Below are positions 56,846-64,000 of a stretch of DNA of 64,000 nt, piece by piece. The DNA is from Mucilaginibacter pineti (GTDB lineage Bacteria > Bacteroidota > Bacteroidia > Sphingobacteriales > Sphingobacteriaceae), in assembly GCF_900101875.1 (NCBI RefSeq), contig NZ_FNAI01000010.1, positions 1 to 64,000 on the forward strand, written 5' to 3'. Position 1 is the first letter of the stretch. Every line of letters begins with the position of its first letter. A program made the position numbers and the translations under genes. Under the pieces are notes generated by a model, which saw nothing but the letters and a program-made list of their open reading frames with translations, was not told the origin of the DNA and did not search any database.

Positions 56846-58038
56846 TGCACCACAACGCCAACCCTACAGCCTACCGCATATTACTCGAACAGGTCCATCA
56901 AGGCCTGGATCCTGTGATCGTGCGCGCGCCCGGCCGCATCAACCTGATCGGCGAACATACCGACTATAACGGCGGGCTGGCCCTGCCGGCCGCGATCAAC
57001 CGCTACATTTATGTTTCGGTCAGCCGAAGGGATGATGATCAACTGAATTTATTAGCCGAAGACTTCGGGGCGCACCGGGTGGCATTAAGCGATCTGTACC
57101 CCAGTCCAGGCAATTGGTACACCTATGTGGAGGGGGTAGCCGCCGCCCTGATCGGGCGCGGTTACCACATCGGTGGTTTTAACCTGCATTGCGGCGGCAA
57201 TATCCCGACGGGTGCCGGCCTATCCTCATCGGCGGCGCTGTGCTGCGGCACGGTGATGGCGCTGGATACGCTCTTCGATTTGCATGTTAGCCGGGAAGAA
57301 ATGGCGCTGATCGCGCAGGAGGCCGAACATACTTTCGCGGGGGTACAATGCGGGCTGATGGACCAGTACGCTTGTTTGTTTGGTAAGCGGGGCTACGCCG
57401 TCAAAATGGATTTCAGCACCCTGCAATTTGAACATGTTAGACTGAATCTGGAAGAATTAGATTTGGTACTGCTCGACACCGGCGTTAAACATAGTTTAGC
57501 TTCAACCGAATACAATTTGCGCAAAGCGGAAACCCGCCGTGCGCTTGAGCTGCTGAACGTTAATCAATTGCGTGACGCTGATATCAATATGCTGTATGAT
57601 GCCGTACTCATCCCTGACCCGGTCGCTTTTAAGCGTGCCCGTTTCTTCCTCGAAGAAAACAAACGCGTCGAGACTACAGCGGTGGCTTTAGAGCGGCGGA
57701 TGCTGACCCTCGTCGGCGAACTCCTGTACGAAAGCCACCAAGGCTTGGCTACGCTGTACAATGTCAGCTGCTTGGAACTGGATTTATTGATCCGGCTGGC
57801 TAAAGTAGAAAAAGGGATCGCCGGGGCGCGGATGATGGGTGGCGGCTTCGGCGGCTGTACGATCAACCTGGTGGACAAAAAAGCCAAAGGCTGTATCAGT
57901 CGTATCAGTAAAAGGTATGAAGAACAAACCGGCATCACTTTAAAAAACTACCGGCTTTTAACCGCGGCGGGTGCCCGGGTGCTGGAAGCCCGCGAGATTC
58001 GGACGATCTCTTTAGCAGAAGAACTTACCCTGATATGA
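56845..58038 (+). CDS. galK: Galactokinase
   Basis: The 397-residue protein has the three GHMP/galactokinase signatures: GRINLIGEHTDYNGG (about residues 31-45), the ATP-binding GAGLSSSAAL (about 124-133) and GGGFGGCTI (about 331-339). It phosphorylates galactose at C1 in the Leloir pathway. The ATG overlaps the protease stop (TGATG). Confidence 0.95.
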   Translation: MHHNANPTAYRILLEQVHQGLDPVIVRAPGRINLIGEHTDYNGGLALPAAINRYIYVSVSRRDDDQLNLLAEDFGAHRVALSDLYPSPGNWYTYVEGVAAALIGRGYHIGGFNLHCGGNIPTGAGLSSSAALCCGTVMALDTLFDLHVSREEMALIAQEAEHTFAGVQCGLMDQYACLFGKRGYAVKMDFSTLQFEHVRLNLEELDLVLLDTGVKHSLASTEYNLRKAETRRALELLNVNQLRDADINMLYDAVLIPDPVAFKRARFFLEENKRVETTAVALERRMLTLVGELLYESHQGLATLYNVSCLELDLLIRLAKVEKGIAGARMMGGGFGGCTINLVDKKAKGCISRISKRYEEQTGITLKNYRLLTAAGARVLEAREIRTISLAEELTLI

Positions 58039-59126
58039 AAAAACTATTCCCGATCCTCTTAATCGCCTTCATGGGCTGCAAGCCTGCCAAAAAAGAAATG
58101 AACGTCCTAAACTTTCGCCACCAGGTGGACGGCAAAGCCGTTGATCTTTATATCCTCAAAAACAATAACGGCATGCAGGCCGCGATCACCAATTATGGCG
58201 GCCGTTTGGTTTCGCTGCTGGTGCCCGGAAAAGATAGCATCGTGGATGTGGTGGTCGGCTTTGACAGCCTGGAAGGCTATATCCACAGTACCGAACCTTA
58301 TTTTGGCGCGACCATCGGGCGTTACGGTAACCGGATCGCCAAAGGCAAATTCGTACTTGATGGAAAAACTTATCAATTATCGGTGAATAACGGGCCGAAT
58401 ACCTTGCATGGCGGTAAGTTCGGTTTTCAGCACCGCGTGTTTGATGCGGTACAGCATGGCGACAGCAGCCTGACACTGACTTATGTTTCCAAGTCCGGTG
58501 AGCAAGGCTTTCCCGGAAACTTAAAAGTCAAAGTGACTTACACTCTGAATTCTAAAAATGAATTGCATTTAGATTATGAAGCCACGACCGATCAGGCGAC
58601 AGTAGTGAACCTGACGAACCATGCCTTCTTTAATTTGAACGGCAGCGGCACCATCCTGAACCATAACCTCCAGATCAATGCGGCACAGTATACGCCGGTA
58701 GACAGTACGTTGATACCTACCGGAAAAATAGCGGCGGTCAACAACACGCCCTTTGACTTTCAAATCGGAACTGCTATTGGTGGACGAATTAATGTAAACA
58801 ATTACCAATTACATAACGGCAAGGGCTATGACCACAACTATGTCCTGGACAATCCCGGTATCGACAACATCGCCGTCGAAGTGACAGGCGATAAGTCCGG
58901 TATCATCATGCAGGTCTACACCACAGAACCCGGCCTGCAGTTCTATTCCGGCAACTTTATGCAAAGCAAGAACAAGCTGCGCACAGGGCCCGATGATTTC
59001 CGCACAGCGTTTTGTTTAGAGACCCAGCATTTCCCGGACAGCCCGAACCAGCCCGCTTTTCCATCAACCATATTAAGGCCTGGTAAAGTTTATACCAGTC
59101 ATTCTGTTTACAAATTCAGCAAATGA
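58035..59126 (+). CDS. galM: Aldose 1-epimerase (galactose mutarotase), exported
   Basis: The 363-residue protein has a lipoprotein signal (IAFMGC, Cys14) and a galactose-mutarotase domain: GATIGRYGNRIAKGKF, NNGPNTLHGGKFGFQHRVF (His of HGG), VVNLTNHAFFNLNG and the late catalytic-Glu region LETQHFPDSPNQPAFPS. It interconverts alpha and beta anomers, probably in the periplasm. It overlaps galK by four bases. Confidence 0.92.
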   Translation: MKKLFPILLIAFMGCKPAKKEMNVLNFRHQVDGKAVDLYILKNNNGMQAAITNYGGRLVSLLVPGKDSIVDVVVGFDSLEGYIHSTEPYFGATIGRYGNRIAKGKFVLDGKTYQLSVNNGPNTLHGGKFGFQHRVFDAVQHGDSSLTLTYVSKSGEQGFPGNLKVKVTYTLNSKNELHLDYEATTDQATVVNLTNHAFFNLNGSGTILNHNLQINAAQYTPVDSTLIPTGKIAAVNNTPFDFQIGTAIGGRINVNNYQLHNGKGYDHNYVLDNPGIDNIAVEVTGDKSGIIMQVYTTEPGLQFYSGNFMQSKNKLRTGPDDFRTAFCLETQHFPDSPNQPAFPSTILRPGKVYTSHSVYKFSK

Positions 59127-60049
59127 AGAAAATACTGGTGATCGGCGCCTGCGGGCAGATCGGAACGGAACTCACCGCCGCCTTGCGGCAGCGCTACGGA
59201 CAGACAGCAGTGATCGCTGCCGACATTACTGGAGCCGATGTACAGCTTAATGTCATGGATAAGGTCGCGCTGCACAGTTTAGTATTAAAAGAGAAAGTGG
59301 TCGAAATTTACCATTTAGCCGCTATGCTCTCCGCCAGCGGAGAGCAACAGCCCACAAAAGCCTGGGAACTCAACATGCAGGGTTTGCTCAATGTACTGAA
59401 CGTGGCCAAAACGGACCAACTCAAAGTCTTCTGGCCGAGCAGCATCGCTGTCTTCGGCCCCAGCAGCCCCAAAGCCTTCGCCCCGCAACATAGTGTAGCC
59501 GAACCCTCAACCGTATACGGCATCAGCAAGGTTGCCGGTGAACTCTGGTGCCAATATTACCATGCCCAGTACGGCGTAGATGTCCGCAGCCTTCGCTACC
59601 CGGGCCTGATCAGCCATACGGCGCAACCCGGCGGCGGTACGACCGATTATGCCGTGGACATTTTCCACCAGGCTTTAAAACATCGCCAGTACACCAACTT
59701 TATAAAAGCGCATACGGCCATGCCCATGATGTATATGCCCGACGCGATCAGGGCAACGCTCGAATTGATGGATGCCCCGGCGGAAAAACTCAGCATCCGG
59801 ACCGGCTACAATGTCCATGCGCTCAGCTTTACACCCGAGCAACTGGCCGCGGAGATCACCAAACACCTGCCGGCCTTTAAAATGTATTATAAACCTGACT
59901 TCCGGCAGCAGATCGCTGACAGCTGGCCCGCCAGCGTCAACGATAAGTGCGCCCGGGACGACTGGGGCTGGCAACCCTATTACGACCTTTCAGGCATGGT
60001 CACTGATATGCTTAAAAATCTTTCGTCCAGGTCCGCTGCCCAGCACTAA
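59123..60049 (+). CDS. SDR-type L-threonine 3-dehydrogenase-like protein
   Basis: The 308-residue extended SDR protein has the NAD motif GACGQIG (residues 8-14) and the active-site pair YGISKVAGELW (Tyr/Lys). SLRYPGLIS, PGGGTTDYAVDIFHQAL, MPMMYMPDAIRATLELM and IADSWPASVNDKCARDDWGW are the conserved blocks of short-chain L-threonine dehydrogenases. A UDP-sugar epimerase would be expected in a gal operon, but these motifs favour threonine dehydrogenase. It overlaps galM by four bases. Confidence 0.8.
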   Translation: MKKILVIGACGQIGTELTAALRQRYGQTAVIAADITGADVQLNVMDKVALHSLVLKEKVVEIYHLAAMLSASGEQQPTKAWELNMQGLLNVLNVAKTDQLKVFWPSSIAVFGPSSPKAFAPQHSVAEPSTVYGISKVAGELWCQYYHAQYGVDVRSLRYPGLISHTAQPGGGTTDYAVDIFHQALKHRQYTNFIKAHTAMPMMYMPDAIRATLELMDAPAEKLSIRTGYNVHALSFTPEQLAAEITKHLPAFKMYYKPDFRQQIADSWPASVNDKCARDDWGWQPYYDLSGMVTDMLKNLSSRSAAQH

Positions 60050-60125
60050 CAAGGTCAGCGATCCATGGACAAAATCGTTCTTTATAAACAGTTAATAATA
60101 AGTAGTTAGTTAATTAAAAAAGTGA

Positions 60126-60159
60126 GCGTACCGGGCCTGATCCCCTGGTGCGCTTTTTT
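60126..60159 (+). terminator. Intrinsic terminator of the GH2/galK operon
   Basis: GCGTACC pairs with GGTGCGC (one G-U), extended by GGG/CCC, and is followed by six T residues. A-rich sequence before the stem could make it work on both strands. It separates the gal operon from the second sigma gene. Confidence 0.72.
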
Positions 60160-60189
60160 ATTAAACAAAAATTTTCGGTATATTCGTTT

Positions 60190-60765
60190 GTGCAAATCAA
60201 GGAAGCGATTTCGGACCAGGAACTCGTGCTCCGTCTTAAAGACGGGGATCATTCCGCTTATACCGAGATTTACCGGCGCTTCATCAACCCGCTCTTTATC
60301 CACGCCAATAACCGCCTCAAAGATGAAGATGATGCGCAGGATGTGATCCAGGAATTATTTACCGTGCTCTGGACCAAAAGAGATACCATCCAGATCAGCA
60401 GCCTGTCGTCCTATTTATACAGCGCCGTAAGGAATCGCGTCCTGGATGTCATCGCGCACCGCCAAATGGCGGCCCGCCACCAGGACACATTACCCACTTT
60501 TATCAGTTCCGAAGGCTACATCACCGATTACCGCGCCAGGGAAAACCAATTGGCCGCCATCATCCAAAAAGAGATCGACGCCCTCCCGCCAAAAATGCGC
60601 GAAGTTTTTGAACTTTCCCGCAAAGCGCAGCTGACCCATGCCGAGATCGCTGATAAGCTCGGCATCACCGAACAATCCGTCCGCAGCCATATCAAGAATG
60701 CCTTGCGTATCCTGCGCGTGAAGCTTGGCCTGTTCCTTTACCTTATCCTGCTGTTCAGCAAATAA
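60190..60765 (+). CDS. ECF RNA polymerase sigma factor (locus 2)
   Basis: The 191-residue protein is a paralogue of the sigma factor at 30364, with region 2 (DGDHSAYTEIYRRFINPLFIHANNRLKDEDDAQDVIQELFTVLW) and region 4 (ALPPKMREVFELSRKAQLTHAEIADKLGITEQSVRSH). I take the GTG at 60190 as start because an earlier GTG (60148) lies inside the terminator stem, and because the length then matches the paralogue. It precedes fecR by 66 bases and should drive the ECF-type promoters in this window. Confidence 0.85.
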   Translation: MQIKEAISDQELVLRLKDGDHSAYTEIYRRFINPLFIHANNRLKDEDDAQDVIQELFTVLWTKRDTIQISSLSSYLYSAVRNRVLDVIAHRQMAARHQDTLPTFISSEGYITDYRARENQLAAIIQKEIDALPPKMREVFELSRKAQLTHAEIADKLGITEQSVRSHIKNALRILRVKLGLFLYLILLFSK

Positions 60766-60782
60766 AATTTTTAATTTTTATT

Positions 60783-60808
60783 ACCCCCCTAAGCCCCGCT
60801 GTTCCGTC
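60783..60808 (+). promoter_or_regulatory. ECF-type promoter upstream of fecR (locus 2)
   Basis: ACCCC (60783-60787) and CGTC (60805-60808) are 17 bases apart, as at locus 1. The surrounding CCTAAGCC and CCGTCTTAC are shared with the GH2-operon promoter. It suggests autoregulation of fecR by the neighbouring sigma factor. Confidence 0.6.
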
Positions 60809-60831
60809 TTACCATTAATTAGACGTTAATT

Positions 60832-61935
60832 ATGCCTGAAGTTAATATTAAGGAGCTTTTACAAAAACACCAAAACGGTACCCTCAGCGCTTCCGAACAG
60901 GAACTGCTGGAGAACTGGTACCTGCAATGGAACCCCGGCTCCGAACCGATCAGTGAAGAACGATTAACCGAAATCTCGCAAACCGTTTACGCTAAACTGC
61001 CGCAGCCAGCCAAGGAACGTGCGCTCTGGCCAAGGGTCGCTGCCGCGGCTTCAATATTGATTGCCATTTCCATTGGCGGTTATTTTACTTTGCATAATTC
61101 CAAACCGGCCAGACAGGTCGCAGTTCAACATGATGCGCTGCCGGGTGGCAATAAGGCCTACCTGACTTTAGGTAATGGACAGCGCATCTCGCTAACCGAT
61201 TTAAAAAACGGGACTATTGCTAACCAGGCGGGTAAAACTATTCAGAAAACTGCAGATGGATTGATCGTTTACGGTGATTCACATACCAATCATAGCAACG
61301 CAGAGATTATCACCAATACCATAGAAACCCCGCCGGGCGGGCAGTACCAGATTGTGCTACCGGACGGCAGTAAGGTATGGCTGAACGCGGCCTCTTCATT
61401 AAAATATCCTGCAGCTTTTACAGGTACCGACAGGCAAGTAGAACTAACCGGTGAAGCCTACTTTGAAGTGGCTAAGGACAAAGCGCATCCATTTAAGGTC
61501 AAAACCAACCGGGAAACCGTGGAAGTTTTGGGTACGCATTTCAATATCAATAGCTATAGCGACGAACCGACACTTAAAACGACTTTGCTTGAAGGCAGCG
61601 TAAAAATATCGACCGCTAACACGGAGCAAATTATTAAGCCGGGCGAACAAGCCGTCTTAGGCAACAGCTTAAAGATACAGCAAGCTGATGAAGAAGAAGT
61701 AATGGCCTGGAAGAACGGTTTATTCGTATTCAATGACGAGCCATTAGAAAGCATTATGCGCAAAGTCTCCCGCTGGTATGACCTTGATGTCCAATACAGC
61801 GATATTGATAAAACACAGGCATTTATTGGAGGCATCTCCCGTTTCAGCAACGTTTCCAAAGTTTTACAAAAACTTGAAAGCACCAAAATGGTGCATTTTA
61901 AAATACTAGGCAAAACCATTTATGTAACTAAATAA
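60832..61935 (+). CDS. FecR-family anti-sigma factor (locus 2)
   Basis: The 367-residue protein has the same layout as the locus 1 FecR: cytosolic segment, membrane helix (about residues 67-88), FecR domain (about 165-265) and DUF4974-like C-terminus. From about residue 90 the two are nearly the same, with long identical DNA stretches, while the first 65 residues, which contact sigma, differ clearly. That pattern suggests homogenisation of the periplasmic part with distinct sigma specificity. Confidence 0.92.
   Translation: MPEVNIKELLQKHQNGTLSASEQELLENWYLQWNPGSEPISEERLTEISQTVYAKLPQPAKERALWPRVAAAASILIAISIGGYFTLHNSKPARQVAVQHDALPGGNKAYLTLGNGQRISLTDLKNGTIANQAGKTIQKTADGLIVYGDSHTNHSNAEIITNTIETPPGGQYQIVLPDGSKVWLNAASSLKYPAAFTGTDRQVELTGEAYFEVAKDKAHPFKVKTNRETVEVLGTHFNINSYSDEPTLKTTLLEGSVKISTANTEQIIKPGEQAVLGNSLKIQQADEEEVMAWKNGLFVFNDEPLESIMRKVSRWYDLDVQYSDIDKTQAFIGGISRFSNVSKVLQKLESTKMVHFKILGKTIYVTK
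61459..61532 (+). repeat. 74-base identical block shared by the two fecR genes (copy 2)
   Basis: Identical to 37128-37201. The length of the identical run within otherwise diverged paralogues suggests recent gene conversion. Confidence 0.85.
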
Positions 61936-61964
61936 ACTATTTAATCAACCCAAAATTTAAAAGC

Positions 61965-61988
61965 ATGATAAAATATTTACGACGATAA
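61965..61988 (+). promoter_or_regulatory. Conserved seven-codon leader frame MIKYLRR
   Basis: The counterpart of the MKRHLRR frame in locus 1: same length, same Leu-Arg-Arg-stop end (TTA CGA CGA TAA), 29 bases after the fecR stop and before the conserved hairpin. Confidence 0.4.
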
Positions 61989-61997
61989 ACGAGACCG

Positions 61998-62110
61998 AAA
62001 AAAACCAGAAGTGCTCGAAACACCCCTGGTTCAACCCAGCTCGTTAAAAAATGAATGTTTAACCGCAGCCGCCCGACTCTTTGAAAAATAAGGCGGACTG
62101 CAAAAGCAAG
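61998..62110 (-). ncRNA. Candidate cis-antisense RNA over the susC leader (locus 2)
   Basis: The minus-strand box TACATTTG over the susC start and the hairpin (62003-62031; AACCAG/CTGGTT with inner GTG/CAC) with seven T residues are conserved from locus 1, while the loop and the DNA between differ slightly. A ~110-base antisense RNA over the leader is inferred. Confidence 0.4.
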
Positions 62111-62118
62111 GAACACAA

Positions 62119-64000
62119 ATGTATAAAAAATATACACATGGAAAAGGTATGTCCAAAACGCTGTACCGAAAAATAGGATTGATAATGCGACTCACGACCA
62201 TCATCTTACTAATTACACTGCTACAGGTAAGCGCTGCCACCAAAGCCCAGAACCTGACGTTAAAGACAACAGACGCAAGCCTTAAAAGCATCTTCACCGA
62301 AGTCAAAAAACAAACCGGCTACATGATCGTTGCCCCGTCGGCTCTCATTAAAAAAGCCAAACCGGTAACTGTTGACATAAACAACCTACCGCTCAAAGAC
62401 GCGCTTAACCGCATCCTCGAAAAACAAAATATGGAATTTGAAATAGAGGACAACTCTATTGTCGTCCGCGCAAAGGCGCCTTCCTTTTCCGACAAAGTGG
62501 CTGCTGCTCCTGCTCTTATTGATGTGCATGGAAAAGTGGTGGATGAAAAAGGCCATCCACTGCCCGGTGTTACCGTCCGCGTCAAAGACGGCAGCCTAGC
62601 TACAGTAACCGACACAAAAGGTGAATTTTACCTCATGAAGGTCGATGAAAAGGCGGTATTGCAGCTTTCTTTTATTGGTTTTTTGACCAGGGAGGTCAAT
62701 GTGAATACTGATTTGAGCGAGATCAAACTTGAAGTGAGTAACTCCAAACTGGATGAAGTGCAGGTGATCGCTTACGGAACTACATCGCAGCGATATAGCA
62801 CCAGTAATATTGGAACGGTTAGAGCCGCTGAAATTGCAAAACAACCGGTCAGTAATCCTTTGCTTGCCCTACAGGGACGTGTTCCCGGTTTATTCATCGA
62901 ACAGACATCTGGTGTAACGGCAGGTTCTCCTTCAGTTACGATACAAGGAAGAAACTCTATCGCGAAAGGAAATACGCCATTTTATGTAATTGACGGCGTA
63001 CCTTATTCGCCGACTTTTACAGGCTATGGTTTATTAAGCAATTCAATCTCAGGGGATCCCGGTTCTCTCAATTTTTTAAATCCTGGTGATATAGAGAGTA
63101 TTAGTATATTAAAAGATGCTGATGCCACAGCGATCTATGGTTCAAGGGCTGCCAATGGCGCGATCCTGATCACTACAAAAAAGGGTAAGGCAGGCAAGAC
63201 AAAAGTCGATGTTAATCTGCAAAATGGCTGGGGAAAGATCACGCATAAGGTCGATTTTTTAAATACGCAACAATACCTTGAAATGCGTAAAGAGGCCTAC
63301 AAGAACGCGGGCGTGGCGGTGCCTACATCAGCCAGCACGCCTATTTCTTCAAATTATGATCTGACGCTTTGGGACCCGATCCGATATACCGACTGGCAAA
63401 AAGTCTTAGTGGGCGGTACCGCGAAATTTACGGATGTGCAGGCTTCCGTTTCCGGCGGCTCGACCAATACCCAGTTTGTTGCGGGTTACGGTTATAACAG
63501 GCAAACTACCGTTTACCCGACCAGTCTCGCCGATGAAAAAGGAAGCCTTCATTTGAACCTTAACCACAATTCTGCGGATAACAAGTTTAGGTATTCTCTC
63601 ACAGCCAGCTACCTTGAGGATAAAAATCAGCTCAACGGATCTGACCTGATGAACAGTGCCGTTACCCTTGCGCCGAACGCCCCGGAGCTGTATGCTACTG
63701 ACGGGAGCTTGAACTGGGAGCCATTTCCTACGAATCCTAACCGATATAGTTTTAATAATCCCCTGATTTTTACCAAGCAACGTTATACGGGAAATACGAC
63801 CAACCTCGTTGCCAATAATACGATCGGCTATGAGTTCCTTCCGGGGTTGCAACTGAAAGCAAGTTTGGGATATAATAAGATTCAGGGGAACGAAACTTTT
63901 ATCACTCCGATCACCGTTTTTCGCCCAGATGCCGCTATAAAGTCCCGACAGGCGAGTTATCTGACAAAAGCTACAAGTTCTTGGATCGCTGAACCGCAGC
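62119..64000 (+). CDS. SusC/RagA-type TonB-dependent receptor (locus 2), 3' cut by window
   Basis: The frame opens at the ATG at 62119 and runs without stop past the window edge (627 codons seen). It begins MYKKYTHGKGMSKTLYRKIG with a signal peptide ending ATKAQ, then STN domain, carboxypeptidase-regulatory-like domain (VHGKVVDEKGHPLPGVTVRVKDG), plug (ILKDADATAIYGSRAANGAILITTKKGK) and the first part of the barrel. The first ~280 residues are closely similar to the locus 1 SusC; later parts diverge. A susD gene is expected just outside the window. Confidence 0.92.
   Translation, partial: MYKKYTHGKGMSKTLYRKIGLIMRLTTIILLITLLQVSAATKAQNLTLKTTDASLKSIFTEVKKQTGYMIVAPSALIKKAKPVTVDINNLPLKDALNRILEKQNMEFEIEDNSIVVRAKAPSFSDKVAAAPALIDVHGKVVDEKGHPLPGVTVRVKDGSLATVTDTKGEFYLMKVDEKAVLQLSFIGFLTREVNVNTDLSEIKLEVSNSKLDEVQVIAYGTTSQRYSTSNIGTVRAAEIAKQPVSNPLLALQGRVPGLFIEQTSGVTAGSPSVTIQGRNSIAKGNTPFYVIDGVPYSPTFTGYGLLSNSISGDPGSLNFLNPGDIESISILKDADATAIYGSRAANGAILITTKKGKAGKTKVDVNLQNGWGKITHKVDFLNTQQYLEMRKEAYKNAGVAVPTSASTPISSNYDLTLWDPIRYTDWQKVLVGGTAKFTDVQASVSGGSTNTQFVAGYGYNRQTTVYPTSLADEKGSLHLNLNHNSADNKFRYSLTASYLEDKNQLNGSDLMNSAVTLAPNAPELYATDGSLNWEPFPTNPNRYSFNNPLIFTKQRYTGNTTNLVANNTIGYEFLPGLQLKASLGYNKIQGNETFITPITVFRPDAAIKSRQASYLTKATSSWIAEPQ

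Noticed and set aside
59123..60049. UDP-glucose 4-epimerase call
   Set aside because: Conserved blocks fit short-chain threonine dehydrogenase better than GalE.
60148..60189. Longer start for the second sigma factor
   Set aside because: The GTG lies in the stem of the gal-operon terminator, and the shorter form matches the paralogue's length.

Overview
The window looks like chromosome from a member of the Bacteroidota, most likely the Sphingobacteriaceae (Mucilaginibacter or Pedobacter type). The basis is the Bacteroidetes-type conjugation genes (TraE, F, G, J, K, M, N), SusC/SusD nutrient receptors paired with FecI/FecR-type regulators, -7 boxes of the TAnnTTTG type and the near absence of Shine-Dalgarno sequences. 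The genus is inferred, not shown.

Region 1 (1-27,000, almost all minus strand) is the conjugation part of an integrative conjugative element. In transcription order it holds a primase, a candidate oriT, mobA, a degenerate repeat array, the relaxase, a ParA ATPase, two paralogous small DNA-binding-like proteins, a small membrane protein and two TraE paralogues. TraF, the VirB4-like TraG and three VirB5-like secreted proteins follow, then a two-gene HTH cassette, a further secreted VirB5-like protein, TraJ, K, L-like, M and N. The distal part has small accessory genes, a giant methylase/SNF2 helicase, a small methyltransferase, a GNAT toxin-antitoxin pair, the coupling ATPase and a truncated ArdC. 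No integrase lies in the window. Many genes overlap by 1-46 bases. Several gene groups start just downstream of hairpins with T-tracts.

Region 2 (27,000-30,300) holds a 2-hydroxyacid dehydrogenase and, divergently, an orphan acetolactate-synthase small-subunit gene. That gene follows what reads as a complete ilv-type attenuator: a 41-residue leader peptide with an Ile/Val/Leu run, a potential antiterminator and a terminator ending 10 bases before the start codon. A PD-(D/E)XK nuclease follows on the minus strand.

Region 3 (30,360-36,440) is a defence-like island: an ECF sigma factor, a Septu-like ATPase/HNH pair, a three-gene operon of a small protein, a caspase-like protease and a two-TM K+ channel, and a GIY-YIG protein. 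It sits between the sigma gene and the fecR gene that in the second locus of this window are adjacent. The caspase-like/channel operon is the best candidate for an undescribed system.

Region 4 (36,450-46,811) is an ECF-regulated nutrient locus: fecR, susC, susD, a thioredoxin-like protein and an S9 peptidase. The genes after the first ~600 bases of susC are clearly richer in A+T than their surroundings. Region 5 (46,816-60,160) is a sugar locus: an AraC regulator diverges from a sugar porter, PhyH oxygenase, TIM-barrel isomerase and beta-helix protein. A downstream group follows (GH2 glycosidase, S8 protease, galK, aldose 1-epimerase, threonine dehydrogenase) behind an ECF-type promoter. Region 6 (60,190-64,000) is a second sigma/fecR/susC locus, paralogous to region 4 and cut by the window edge.
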